From NCBI GenBank assembly GCA_035514535.1, contig DATKAZ010000039.1, positions 1 to 64,000 of the forward strand: DNA of 64,000 nt. The letters are read 5' to 3'. Below, piece by piece: positions 39,074 through 47,439 of the stretch. The first letter of the stretch is position 1, and every line of letters starts with the position of its first letter. Made by a program: the position numbers and the translations under genes. The notes below the pieces were generated by a model, which was not told the origin of the DNA, searched no databases, and saw only the letters and a list, made by a program, of their open reading frames with translations. The stretch comes from XN24 sp035514535 (GTDB taxonomy: Bacteria; Pseudomonadota; Gammaproteobacteria; Steroidobacterales; XN24).

Positions 39074-39972
39074 GCCGGAAACAGGCCTCCGTCCCCGGTC
39101 AGGCGCCGGTACGCCTCGCGATACTTGTCCGCCGTCCGCGCGATGATCTCCGCCGGGAGGCGCGGGCCGGGCGCCTGCTTGTTCCAGTCGAGCGTCTCCA
39201 GGTAATCGCGCACGAACTGCTTGTCAAAACTAGGCGGGCTGGCCCCGGGGCGCCATTGCTCCGCGGGCCAGAACCGCGAGGAGTCCGGCGTGAGGACTTC
39301 GTCGATCAGGTAAAGCGTATCGTGGTCGTCGAGGCCGAACTCAAACTTCGTGTCGGCGATTATGATGCCGCGCTCGCGCGCATATGCCGCGGCTTCCCCG
39401 TAGATGCGCAGTGTGAGGTCGCGTACCTGCGCGGCCAACGGCCCGCCGACGAGTTCGACGACCTGCTTGTAGCAGATATTCTCGTCGTGCTCGCCGGCGG
39501 CCGCCTTGGTCGCGGGAGTGAAGATCGTCTCCGGCAAGCGGTCTGCGAGGCGCAGGCCGGCGGGCAGCGGTAAGCCGCACACCGCGCCGCTCGCCCGGTA
39601 GTCCTTCCAACCGGAGCCGATCAGGTAGCCGCGCGCGACCGCCTCGATGGGCAGCGGGCGCAACCTGCGCGTGACGCTGCTGCGCAGCCGGTAGGCATCC
39701 GCATCGGTGCCCGGCGGCAGGACCGACGCGAGCGGCCGGTCGAGCAGGTGATTCGGCACCAGCGCGCGCGTGCGGTCGAACCAGAACCGCGCCGTCTGGG
39801 TGAGAATCTCGCCCTTGCGGGGGATCGGGTCCGGGAGGACGACGTCGAAGGCCGACAGCCGGTCGGTCGCGACGATCAGCAGCGTCTCGCGGTCGACGGC
39901 AAACACGTCGCGCACCTTGCCTCGGTGCAGCAGTTCGAGCTCTGGCAGGTCGGCAGCGAACATCGTGCTCAT
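39070..39972 (-). CDS. purC: SAICAR synthetase
   Basis: Phosphoribosylaminoimidazole-succinocarboxamide synthase, ATP-dependent joining of CAIR with aspartate. 300 residues, the longer, yeast-like form. Motifs: LLHRGKVRDVFAV, LSAFDVVLPDPIP, EAVARGYLIGSGWKDY and DTKFEFGLDD. ATG at 39972 (MSTMFAADLPELELL) fits the family; a long in-frame upstream extension does not. Stop overlaps the yihY start (ATGA). Confidence 0.95.
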   Translation of the reverse strand: MSTMFAADLPELELLHRGKVRDVFAVDRETLLIVATDRLSAFDVVLPDPIPRKGEILTQTARFWFDRTRALVPNHLLDRPLASVLPPGTDADAYRLRSSVTRRLRPLPIEAVARGYLIGSGWKDYRASGAVCGLPLPAGLRLADRLPETIFTPATKAAAGEHDENICYKQVVELVGGPLAAQVRDLTLRIYGEAAAYARERGIIIADTKFEFGLDDHDTLYLIDEVLTPDSSRFWPAEQWRPGASPPSFDKQFVRDYLETLDWNKQAPGPRLPAEIIARTADKYREAYRRLTGDGGLFPA

Positions 39973-40142
39973 CGCCCGGCCATCCACAAGCGGCAGGCAC
40001 CGGCCTCGCTGGCGGCGGAACGCGGTACTGGTAACATGGAGGCTCCCGTGGAGGCACAGGCCGTGATGCCCCGAATTCTCCCAGCGCGTCGCGGCGCCCG
40101 TCAAATGTGTCCGCCGCCGGCGCAGCCATGCAACGGCCGGCA

Positions 40143-40919
40143 ATGAACTGGGCCGGCAAGCTCGTCGGCGTGATCGTCGGGTCGCTGGCGGGCCCGCTCG
40201 GCGCTGCCGTGGGGCTGTTCCTCGGCGACCAGTTCGATCGCGGCATGGACGGCCGCAGTGGCGGGCGTATCGACGGCGTCGGCCAGGTATTCTTCGCGAC
40301 GACCTTCGGTGTCATGGGTCATGTTGCCAAGGCCGATGGCCGCGTGAGCGAGGCGGAAATCCAGGCCGCGCGAAGTGTGATGAGCCGCATGCGACTCGGT
40401 CCCGCGGAGGTCCAGGAGGCGATCCGGCTGTTCACGGCAGGCAAGGCGCCGGACTGGCCGCTGCAGCTTGAACTGGCCCGCCTGCGGGATGCGCTGGGCG
40501 CCCGCCGTACGCTGCGGCGGGCCTTCCTGGAGATCCAGATGGAGGCGGCGCTTGCCGCCGGGCCGCTCGGCGCGGAGACGCGCGAGCTGCTCTGGCGGAT
40601 CGCCTCGGCGCTGGACCTGAGTCGTGTCGAGCTGGCCCAGGTCGAGGCGCTGTTGCGCCTCGGCCGGGGCTTTGGCGGCGGGTACGGCACGGCGTCGCTG
40701 CAGCCTTCCGCCGCGGATGCCTATCGCGTCCTCGGTCTCGAGCCGCAGGCCAGTGACGCCGAGGTCAAGCTCGCGTACCGGCGCCTCATGAACCAGCATC
40801 ATCCCGACAAGCTGCGCTCCCGCGGCATGCCCGAGTCCATGATTCCGGTGGCCGAGGCAAAGACCCGGGAGATTCGCGCTGCCTGGGATACGCTGCGGGC
40901 GGCTCGCGGCATGCGTTAG
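40143..40919 (+). CDS. djlA: DjlA-type membrane-anchored J-domain co-chaperone
   Basis: A 258-residue protein: an N-terminal glycine-rich membrane anchor (about residues 3-25), a TerB-like helical domain (GHVAKADGRVSEAEIQ onward), and a C-terminal J domain whose HPD motif is in MNQHHPDKL. DjlA stimulates DnaK at the membrane. The ATG at 40143 puts the anchor at the very start, as in homologues; upstream ATGs at 40107 and 40128 are possible. Confidence 0.9.
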   Translation: MNWAGKLVGVIVGSLAGPLGAAVGLFLGDQFDRGMDGRSGGRIDGVGQVFFATTFGVMGHVAKADGRVSEAEIQAARSVMSRMRLGPAEVQEAIRLFTAGKAPDWPLQLELARLRDALGARRTLRRAFLEIQMEAALAAGPLGAETRELLWRIASALDLSRVELAQVEALLRLGRGFGGGYGTASLQPSAADAYRVLGLEPQASDAEVKLAYRRLMNQHHPDKLRSRGMPESMIPVAEAKTREIRAAWDTLRAARGMR

Positions 40920-40971
40920 CGCCCGTTGAGTTACAGTGTCGGCGCAGAAACTCAACCACAGGGACGCCGCC

Positions 40972-41655
40972 ATGCTGGACTACCGCATCGCCCCCTCGAT
41001 CCTGTCGGCCGATTTCGCGCGTCTTGGCGAAGAAGTCGACGCCGTGCTGGAAGCCGGCGCCGACATGATTCACTTCGACGTGATGGACAATCACTACGTA
41101 CCCAACCTGACGATCGGTCCGCTGGTCTGCCAGGCGCTGCGTAACGTTGATGTCGAGGCGCCGATCGATGTGCACCTCATGGTCAAGCCGGTGGACGGGA
41201 TGATCGAGGCATTCGCCAAGGCCGGCGCAAGCTGGATCACTTTCCATCCGGAGGCCAGCGAACATGTCGATCGCAGCCTGCAGTTGATCCGGGATCTCGG
41301 CTGCCGCCCGGGGCTGGTATTCAACCCGGCGACTCCGCTGCACTGGCTCGACTATCTCGCCGACAAGATCGACATGGTGCTGATCATGTCGGTGAATCCG
41401 GGCTTCGGCGGGCAGAAGTTCATTCCCTCGGCCCTGCGGAAGATCGCTGCGGCCCGACAGATCATCGATGACAGCGGGTTGCCGATTCGCCTCGAGGTCG
41501 ATGGCGGCGTCAAGGTCGACAACATCTCGGAAGTGGCACGCGCCGGAGCGGATACGTTTGTCGCGGGCTCGGCGATCTTCGGCTCCAGCGATTACGCCAG
41601 CACGATCACCGCGATGCGCCGGGAGCTGGCCGGGGCCGACTACGACCGGGACTGA
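40972..41655 (+). CDS. rpe: ribulose-phosphate 3-epimerase
   Basis: Interconverts ribulose-5-phosphate and xylulose-5-phosphate. A 227-residue TIM barrel. Motifs: APSILSADFARLG, HFDVMDNHYVPNLT, DVHLMV, MSVNPGFGGQKF and EVDGGV, with the metal ligands (His, Asp, His, Asp) in place. Starts at ATG 40972. Confidence 0.97.
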   Translation: MLDYRIAPSILSADFARLGEEVDAVLEAGADMIHFDVMDNHYVPNLTIGPLVCQALRNVDVEAPIDVHLMVKPVDGMIEAFAKAGASWITFHPEASEHVDRSLQLIRDLGCRPGLVFNPATPLHWLDYLADKIDMVLIMSVNPGFGGQKFIPSALRKIAAARQIIDDSGLPIRLEVDGGVKVDNISEVARAGADTFVAGSAIFGSSDYASTITAMRRELAGADYDRD

Positions 41656-42317
41656 TCCCCGTCACGCGGCCGCTGCTTCGGCCGCACGCCGTGCACCACG
41701 ATCGTCTTGCCGCGCGCGCGCAGCAGGCCCTGTTCCTCCAGCACCTTGAGGACACGGCCCGCCATTTCGCGCGAGCAGCCGACGAGGCGCGAGAGCTCCT
41801 GCCGGCTCACCTTGATCTGCATGCCGTCGGGATGAGTCATCGCATCGGGCTCGGAGCACAGGTCCATGATCGCGTGCGCAATGCGCCCCGTGACGTCGAC
41901 GAATGCCAGGTCGCCGAGCTTGCGGTTGGTACGCTCGAGGCGTGTGGCGAGCTGCGTCGCGAGTTCGAACAACAGGCCCGGGTTGTCCTCCGCGACCTGC
42001 CGGAAGCGGGGATAGGTCATTTCCGCCAGCTCGCACGCCGTGCGCGTGCGGACCCACGCGCTGCGCGTCGGCTGCTCGTAGAACAATCCCATCTCGCCGA
42101 AGAACTGGCCCTTGTTGAGGTAGGCGAGGACCATCTCGTTGCCGTCCTCGTCCTCGATCATGACCTCGACCGAGCCATCGACAATGTAATAGAGGATGTC
42201 GGGCAGGTCGCCCGCGTGGATGACCACGGTCTTCGACGGCACTGAGCGAACCCGGCACAGCTCGAGAAATCGACTCATCGCAGGAATTTCTGTTCCCCTG
42301 CCCAAGGACTCAACCAT
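41640..42317 (-). CDS. crp: cAMP receptor protein (CRP/Vfr/Clp type)
   Basis: Global transcription regulator, 225 residues. The cyclic-nucleotide domain keeps the cAMP-contacting pattern GEMGLFYEQPTRSAWVR (equivalent of E. coli Glu72, Arg82, Ser83) and the hinge helix DVTGRIAHAIMDL. The helix-turn-helix is SRQELSRLVGCSREMAGRVL near the C-terminus, with the Arg-Glu pair that reads TGTGA. Start ATG 42317 matches CRP length; ATGs at 42365 and 42278 are alternatives. It converges with rpe, overlapping it by 16 bp. Confidence 0.94.
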   Translation of the reverse strand: MVESLGRGTEIPAMSRFLELCRVRSVPSKTVVIHAGDLPDILYYIVDGSVEVMIEDEDGNEMVLAYLNKGQFFGEMGLFYEQPTRSAWVRTRTACELAEMTYPRFRQVAEDNPGLLFELATQLATRLERTNRKLGDLAFVDVTGRIAHAIMDLCSEPDAMTHPDGMQIKVSRQELSRLVGCSREMAGRVLKVLEEQGLLRARGKTIVVHGVRPKQRPRDGDQSRS

Positions 42318-42414
42318 TCGCGGGCCTCGCTGTTCGCTTATGTTAAGGCGGTGCGGCGCGTTCACTTTTAACCTACAGCCGTTGCAAGGGCAAGCCGCGC
42401 CCCGTGCGCGGCGA

Positions 42415-43059
42415 TCAGATCCAGTAGGCGGCGCGCGTCATGAACTTCGACATCAACGACATTACACGGCGCGCCGGTGCCGGCAACGGCAGGCCGCCGG
42501 CCGCGCGCGCCGCGGCGCCGTGACGCGCCTCGTCGGCCTTCATCTGCTCGATGATCGCCCGGCTGCGCCGGTCGGCGGGCGGCAGGCGGCCCAGGTGATC
42601 CTCGAGGTGGTTGACGACCTGGGCTTCGGTCTCGGACACGAAGCCGAGGCTCCAGCGGTCGCCTGCCAGGCCGGCGCCCGCGCCGAGCAGGAATGCGCCC
42701 GTATACCAGAGCGGCCCGAGCCTGCTCGGCCGGTCGCGCAGTTCCCTGAGGCGCTGCTCGCACCACGCGAGATGATCGAACTCCTCGACGGCCGCCTGCG
42801 CCATCGCGCCGCGTATCTCGGCGAGTCGCGCGGTGAGCGCCTGGCCCTGGTACAGCCCCTGGGCCATCACTTCTCCGGCATGATTGACCCGCATCAGGCC
42901 GGCAGCGTGCCGGCGCTCCCGATCCGTCAGCACGGTGTCCGGGACGGCCTCCGCCGGATTCGCGCGCGACGCCGGCGGGGGCGGAGAGAATACAGTACGC
43001 ACGGCCTCGTCCAGTTGCCGGAAAGCGCGGTCCACGGGACTCAGCTTGCGTGTGCTCAT
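42415..43059 (-). CDS. coq7: demethoxyubiquinone hydroxylase Coq7
   Basis: Di-iron C6 hydroxylase of ubiquinone synthesis, 214 residues. The carboxylate/His ligands are in NHAGEVMAQGLYQGQ, EEFDHLAWCEQRL, NHLEDHLG and DEARHG, in the expected order. Coq7 replaces UbiF in many non-enteric gammaproteobacteria; two UbiH-family monooxygenases lie near 52-54 kb. Confidence 0.95.
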   Translation of the reverse strand: MSTRKLSPVDRAFRQLDEAVRTVFSPPPPASRANPAEAVPDTVLTDRERRHAAGLMRVNHAGEVMAQGLYQGQALTARLAEIRGAMAQAAVEEFDHLAWCEQRLRELRDRPSRLGPLWYTGAFLLGAGAGLAGDRWSLGFVSETEAQVVNHLEDHLGRLPPADRRSRAIIEQMKADEARHGAAARAAGGLPLPAPARRVMSLMSKFMTRAAYWI

Positions 43060-43063
43060 GCGC

Positions 43064-44257
43064 TTATTCTAGCGCGCCGGCGGCCAGCGAGGCAGGATGC
43101 AGGACCGGCAGCGCAAGACCGCGGCGCGCCAGGGCCGCCGCGAAGTGCATTGCGCAACCGATGTTGCTCGTCACCAGCGCATCCGGCGGGTCGCTCGCCA
43201 GGTCCTGCAGTAACGGCGCGACCAGCGCGTCCGAAAGGGCGGGGTTGGCGAGGAACATTTCGCCGGCGGCCCCGCAGCAGCCCGCCGGGAGCTCCCTCAC
43301 GACCAGGCCCGGTATGCGGGCGAGCAATCGCCGCGTCGCCGCAGCAGTGCCGGTGACGTTGCGCTGAGTACACGGCACATGCAGGACGACATGCCGGTAG
43401 CGCCCGGGGCCGAGCGTGAGGTTCGCATCGGCCAGCAGTTCCGCGGGATCCCGGATACGGCTGGCGAAGGCTGCGCCGGGCGCCCCGGCGAGGCGCGCGT
43501 AGTCCAGCAGTGTCGCCGCGCATCCGGACGCACAGGCGACGATCGGGCGGTCGCCCGGAAACGCCGCGACATTGCGCAGCGCCGCCGCACGCGCCTGGGC
43601 CGGCCCCCCGGTGTGCAGGTCTATGGCACCGCAACAACCCTGCCGCGGGGGCATCCGCACGCGCCAGCCAGCGGCCTCGAGCACACGGCGCGTGTCGTCC
43701 AGCCCGCGTCCGTCGACAGCCGCGCCGACACAACCGGCGAACAACAGGACCTCGCCGCGCGTCGCGTCGCCGCGCGGCGGCGAGTCGCCTGTGCGCGGTG
43801 CGCGCGCCCCGGGCGGTAACAGCAAGGCCGCCCGCCCGGGCAGGCCGCCGACGAGGCGGGCCATGGCGGCGATGAAGGGCAGGCGCGCGAGCCTGACGGC
43901 TGACCGGAGCAGCCGCGGGTGCTGCAGCAGCGAGCGAAAGACGCGCCGCAGGAGCGGCGGGCGTACGCCGCGCTCCGCCAGTACGACCCGCCCCGCATCT
44001 ATCAGTTCGCCATACGGCACGCGGGCGGGACAGGCAGATTCGCACGCGCGGCACGACAGGCAGTTATCGAGATGCTGCACCAGCGACGGTCCGGCGTCGA
44101 GCCGGCCGGTTGCGAGGCCCTGCATCAGCGCGATCCGGCCGCGCGGGCCCTCGCCCTCCACGCCGGCGAGCCGGTAGGTCGGGCAATGCGGCAGGCAGAG
44201 GCCGCATTTCACGCAGCGATCGGCGAGCTCCATCGGGAATCGGGTCGGGGAGTCCAT
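43064..44257 (-). CDS. GlcF-like glycolate oxidase iron-sulfur subunit
   Basis: A 397-residue protein with two [4Fe-4S] motifs (CVKCGLCLPHCP near 15, CLSCRACESACP near 66) and two CCG domains (QGCCGAIDLHTGG, AGCCGAAGEMFLANP). GlcF transfers electrons from the flavin subunits of glycolate oxidase. No glcD or glcE lies beside it here, so the partner flavoprotein, and thus the substrate, is unknown. It sits 4 bp upstream of coq7 in the same direction. Confidence 0.85.
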   Translation of the reverse strand: MDSPTRFPMELADRCVKCGLCLPHCPTYRLAGVEGEGPRGRIALMQGLATGRLDAGPSLVQHLDNCLSCRACESACPARVPYGELIDAGRVVLAERGVRPPLLRRVFRSLLQHPRLLRSAVRLARLPFIAAMARLVGGLPGRAALLLPPGARAPRTGDSPPRGDATRGEVLLFAGCVGAAVDGRGLDDTRRVLEAAGWRVRMPPRQGCCGAIDLHTGGPAQARAAALRNVAAFPGDRPIVACASGCAATLLDYARLAGAPGAAFASRIRDPAELLADANLTLGPGRYRHVVLHVPCTQRNVTGTAAATRRLLARIPGLVVRELPAGCCGAAGEMFLANPALSDALVAPLLQDLASDPPDALVTSNIGCAMHFAAALARRGLALPVLHPASLAAGALE

Positions 44258-44351
44258 CGGCTGGAGGGATCCTTATGCTCCGGTGTGGCCAGGGCGGATT
44301 TGTTATTCTATCCGGCTTCGACTTGCGGCCATTCGGACAGGGAATCGATAA

Positions 44352-45080
44352 GTGCATCACAGAGACCCGCTCGCCCTCGTCGCCGCACTCGTTGCGGTAT
44401 CGTGCCCGCCGGCCGCGCTCGGCGCGGAGGACCCCGAGCCGGGCCTGAGCGGTCGTGCCGGTTTCAGTTTTGCGGAGTCCAGGGGCAATAGCGACACGTT
44501 GGCGATTGGCGGCGACACGACGTTCGAATACATCACCGGCGGCCCCTGGCGCTACGACGCCAAGCTGGCGTTCGTCACGCGCGAGGACAGCGATATCAGG
44601 TCCGAGGAGCGTTATGAGGCCCGCCTGACGGCCAACCGCTACTGGACGGAAGATAACTACGTCTATGGCCGGCTCGACTGGCGCAAGGACAATTTCGGCG
44701 GCGTGCGCGAGGAATGGGTGCCGAGCATCGGTTACGGTCGCGTGATCCTGCGCACCGAGCGGCACGACCTCAAGGGCGAAGCGGGCGTGGGTTATCGCAG
44801 CGCCGACCTGGCCGACGGCACCACCGAGGAGGGCGTCGCGCTGAGCGGCGGGGTGCGTTACCTGTGGCAGGTCTCCGCGTCTGCCGAGTTTTTCCAGAAC
44901 GCGCTGGTACAGTGGTCGCGAGATAATACGTATCTGGAGAGCGAGACGGGCCTCAGGATGAACGTGATAGGGAACCTGAGTGCGAAGTTCAGCTACCTCG
45001 TCAAGCACAATACTGACGTGCCGGAGGGGCTGGAGAACACGGATTTCTTCACCAACATCGGGCTTGAATACAAGTTCTGA
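44352..45080 (+). CDS. DUF481 outer-membrane protein
   Basis: A 242-residue exported beta-barrel of the DUF481 (salt-induced outer-membrane protein-like) family. Signal peptide ends near ALGA. The mature start GLSGRAGFSFAESRGNSDT is typical, followed by alternating strands and a C-terminal aromatic (EYKF). The start is a GTG at 44352. Function of the family is not established. Confidence 0.85.
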   Translation: MHHRDPLALVAALVAVSCPPAALGAEDPEPGLSGRAGFSFAESRGNSDTLAIGGDTTFEYITGGPWRYDAKLAFVTREDSDIRSEERYEARLTANRYWTEDNYVYGRLDWRKDNFGGVREEWVPSIGYGRVILRTERHDLKGEAGVGYRSADLADGTTEEGVALSGGVRYLWQVSASAEFFQNALVQWSRDNTYLESETGLRMNVIGNLSAKFSYLVKHNTDVPEGLENTDFFTNIGLEYKF

Positions 45081-45082
45081 CC

Positions 45083-45427
45083 ATGCCCTGGTACCGGCGT
45101 CACCTGTTTTTCTGCACCAACCGTCGCGATGACGGCCGGGTCTGCTGCCAGCAGGCGGGGTCCGAGGTGGCGCGCGCGTGGGCCAAGGCGCGGGTGAAGG
45201 AACTCGGCCTCGCCGGGCCCGGCAGGGTACGCGTCAATATTGCAGGGTGCATGGATCGCTGCGCGGAGGGCCCCGTCGCGGTCGTCTACCCCGACGGGGT
45301 CTGGTATACCTACGTGGACCAGGAAGACCTCGAGGAGATCATCCAGGAGCACCTGGTGCACGGCCGCATCGTGAAGCGACTCCAGCTCAGCTCCGAGCCG
45401 CCCGGAGACGAGGCCTCAACCGCGTAG
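45083..45427 (+). CDS. thioredoxin-like [2Fe-2S] ferredoxin
   Basis: A 114-residue ferredoxin of the thioredoxin-like class. Four cluster cysteines are visible as CTN...VCC near the N-terminus and NIAGCMDRCAEGP in the middle; one extra Cys is adjacent. It begins with RRHLFFCTNRR, the family pattern. Redox partner unknown. It lies 2 bp after the DUF481 gene and ahead of the ribosomal pair. Confidence 0.88.
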   Translation: MPWYRRHLFFCTNRRDDGRVCCQQAGSEVARAWAKARVKELGLAGPGRVRVNIAGCMDRCAEGPVAVVYPDGVWYTYVDQEDLEEIIQEHLVHGRIVKRLQLSSEPPGDEASTA

Positions 45428-45483
45428 TGTATGATTTTCAAGGAGTTCGTATCCGGCTGGGCTCGGGCAGGGGTCTCGCGCGC

Positions 45484-45512
45484 TTGCATGAGTGGGGCGC
45501 GTCGCTTATATT
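45484..45512 (+). promoter_or_regulatory. candidate sigma70 promoter for rplM-rpsI
   Basis: TTGCAT at 45484-45489 and TATATT at 45507-45512 with a 17-bp spacer, about 43 bp before the rplM ATG. The -10 matches five of six consensus positions. The untranslated leader would be about 35 nt, with no obvious ribosomal-protein binding hairpin. Confidence 0.5.
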
Positions 45513-45555
45513 TCCCTGCTTTTCGCCTGCCGCTCATCCTCGCTGGAGCTGGGAC

Positions 45556-45984
45556 ATGAAGACTTTTACCGCCAAGCCCGACGCCGTGCGCCGCGACTGG
45601 TTCGTCGTGGACGCCACGGGCAAGACGCTGGGACGGCTTGCGACCGAGCTTGCGCACCGCCTGCGCGGCAAGCATAAGCCGGAATACACGCCGCACGTCG
45701 ATACCGGCGACTACCTCGTGGTCATCAATGCCGGCAAGGTGCGCGTCACCGGCAATAAGCTCGCAGACAAGGTGTATTACCACCACACCGGCTATATCGG
45801 CCACATGAAGTCCGAGACGCTCGGCAAGCGCATGCAACGGGCTCCCGAGCAGGTCATCGCGGAAGCGGTCAAGGGCATGCTGCCCAAGAATTCACTGGGC
45901 CGGCAGATGCTGAAGAAGCTGCGCATCTTCCCGGGCGCCGAACACACTCACCAGGCCCAGCAGCCCCAGGCGCTGGAGTTCTGA
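45556..45984 (+). CDS. rplM: 50S ribosomal protein L13
   Basis: A 142-residue ribosomal protein L13, same length as in E. coli. It begins MKTFTAKPDAVRRDWFVVDA and contains GRLATELAHRLRGKHK and GMLPKNSLGRQMLKKLRI. Followed by rpsI in the universal L13-S9 pair. Confidence 0.98.
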   Translation: MKTFTAKPDAVRRDWFVVDATGKTLGRLATELAHRLRGKHKPEYTPHVDTGDYLVVINAGKVRVTGNKLADKVYYHHTGYIGHMKSETLGKRMQRAPEQVIAEAVKGMLPKNSLGRQMLKKLRIFPGAEHTHQAQQPQALEF

Positions 45985-46005
45985 TCCAGGCGGACATGAA
46001 AGAAT

Positions 46006-46398
46006 ATGAGTACTGACATGAATTACGGCACGGGCCGGCGCAAGACCTCGACCGCACGCGTGTACCTGCGCCCGGGCAAGGGCGCCATCACGGTCAACAG
46101 CAAGCCGCTGGACGAGTTCTTCGGGCGCAAGACGGCGCGGATGATCGTGCGCCAGCCGCTCGAGCTGATCCGCATGGACGATCGCTTCGACGTGGAAGTC
46201 ACCGTCCACGGCGGCGGCACTACCGGCCAGGCCGGTGCGATCCGCCACGGCCTGACGCGCGCACTGGTTGACTATGACGAGACGCTGAAGCCTGCACTGC
46301 GCCAGGCCGGCTTCGTGACGCGCGACGCACGCGAAGTGGAACGCAAGAAGGTCGGGCTGCGCAAGGCCCGCCGCGCGACCCAGTACTCGAAGCGCTGA
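46006..46398 (+). CDS. rpsI: 30S ribosomal protein S9
   Basis: A 130-residue S9, exactly the E. coli length from this start. N-terminal NYGTGRRKTSTARVYLRPG and the conserved basic tail RKARRATQYSKR that contacts P-site tRNA. Lies 21 bp after rplM. Confidence 0.98.
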   Translation: MSTDMNYGTGRRKTSTARVYLRPGKGAITVNSKPLDEFFGRKTARMIVRQPLELIRMDDRFDVEVTVHGGGTTGQAGAIRHGLTRALVDYDETLKPALRQAGFVTRDAREVERKKVGLRKARRATQYSKR

Positions 46399-46424
46399 TC
46401 CCGCGGGAGCCGCGCTCCATGAAT

Positions 46425-46498
46425 TGGGGGATCGTCTAGCGGTAGGACTGCGGACTCTGACTCCGCCAACCCAGGTTCGAATCCTGGTCCCCCAGCCA
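46425..46498 (+). tRNA. tRNA-Gln (anticodon CTG)
   Basis: A full cloverleaf of 74 nt including an encoded CCA end. Acceptor stem TGGGGGA (46425-46431) pairs with TCCCCCA (46488-46494), discriminator G. Anticodon stem GCGGA/TCCGC encloses CTCTGAC, with anticodon CTG at 46457-46459, reading CAG. The T arm is CCAGG-TTCGAAT-CCTGG. Sequence closely follows E. coli tRNA-Gln. Its 3' end forms part of a long inverted repeat with the sequence behind it. Confidence 0.97.
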
Positions 46499-46534
46499 AA
46501 AAAACAGGGCCCCGCCGGGGGCCCTTGTTTTTTT
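46499..46534 (+). terminator. intrinsic terminator behind tRNA-Gln
   Basis: Run of As, then CAGGGCCCC, short loop, GGGGGCCCTTG, then seven Ts. A strong GC hairpin flanked by A and T tracts, able to stop transcription from either side. The stem can be extended by 18 bp on each side because the tRNA 3' end is repeated inverted after it. Confidence 0.85.
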
Positions 46535-46655
46535 GGCTGGGGGACCAGGATGAGAACCTCGGGTTCGACAACCGGGCGACGCCCGGTTGGACGGTGGAGC
46601 GCAGCGACGCCGCCCGAAGGGCGAGGGCCGCAGGCCCGAGTCAATCCTGGTCCCC
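46534..46655. repeat. tRNA-3'-end-derived folded element
   Basis: A 122-bp segment between tRNA-Gln and rpiA bounded by inverted copies of the tRNA 3' end: GGGGACCAGGAT near 46540-46551 and ATCCTGGTCCCC at 46644-46655 (12 bp, perfect). Inside are three hairpins: CAACCGGGC-GAC-GCCCGGTTG, GCCC-GAA-GGGC and GGGCC-GCA-GGCCC. The result is a cloverleaf-like fold. The first 18 bases are the exact reverse complement of 46481-46498. No credible gene is encoded. From memory, similar sequences occur behind tRNAs in Xanthomonadales, unverified. Confidence 0.75.
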
Positions 46656-46659
46656 TTCC

Positions 46660-47319
46660 TTAGATCTCGATGCGCTTGACACCATCGGCCGAGGCCGCCA
46701 GCACCAGGTCCGCCTTCCTGCGCGCGAAGATCCCGACGGTGACCACGCCGGCAATCCGGTTGATGCGGTCTTCCATCTCGACCGGGTTCACGATATCGAG
46801 GTGCCGGACGTCCAGGATGACGTTGCCGTTGTCCGTGACGAAGCCTTCGCGGTACTCGGGCAGGCCGCCGAGCTTCACGAGCTGGCGTGCTACATACGAG
46901 CGACCCATGGGGATCACCTCCACCGGCAGCGGAAACTGACCAAGTACCGGCACGAGCTTGCTGTCGTCGACGATACAGATGAAGCGCTTCGCGGCGGCGG
47001 CCACGATCTTCTCACGGGTCAGCGCCCCGCCCCCGCCCTTGATCATGTGTCCCGCAGGGTCGACCTCGTCCGCTCCGTCGACATACAGGTCGAGATCGCC
47101 GGTCGAGTTGAGCTCGCTGACGACGATGCCGTGGCGCAGCAGGCGCGCCGTCGTCGCCTCGGAACTGGAGACCGCGTCAGCCAGGTCGATATCGCGGGCG
47201 GCGAGTGCGTCGATGAAGTGGTTGACGGTCGATCCGGTGCCTACGCCGAGACGGCAACCCTCCGCCACCTCTGCGGCGGCGGCGGCGGCGACGGCGGCCT
47301 TCTTGTCTTCCTGGTTCAT
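46660..47319 (-). CDS. rpiA: ribose-5-phosphate isomerase A
   Basis: Interconverts ribose-5-phosphate and ribulose-5-phosphate, 219 residues. Motifs: GVGTGSTVNHFIDAL, LYVDGADEVDP and KGGGGALTREKI carry the phosphate-binding and catalytic residues. ATG at 47319 (MNQEDKKAA) chosen; upstream in-frame codons are not family-like. The stop lies 5 bp past the tRNA-derived element. Confidence 0.96.
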   Translation of the reverse strand: MNQEDKKAAVAAAAAAEVAEGCRLGVGTGSTVNHFIDALAARDIDLADAVSSSEATTARLLRHGIVVSELNSTGDLDLYVDGADEVDPAGHMIKGGGGALTREKIVAAAAKRFICIVDDSKLVPVLGQFPLPVEVIPMGRSYVARQLVKLGGLPEYREGFVTDNGNVILDVRHLDIVNPVEMEDRINRIAGVVTVGIFARRKADLVLAASADGVKRIEI

Positions 47320-47439
47320 AGTCGTCTCCAGCTTTCGATCCGAACCCCGGATAGGGCGAGGGCCGAGCCGCTCATCGCGGACCCGGCCCCCGAAACTCGC
47401 TGCGGCCGGCAACTCGCCGGTCCCGCAATGCAGAAATGC

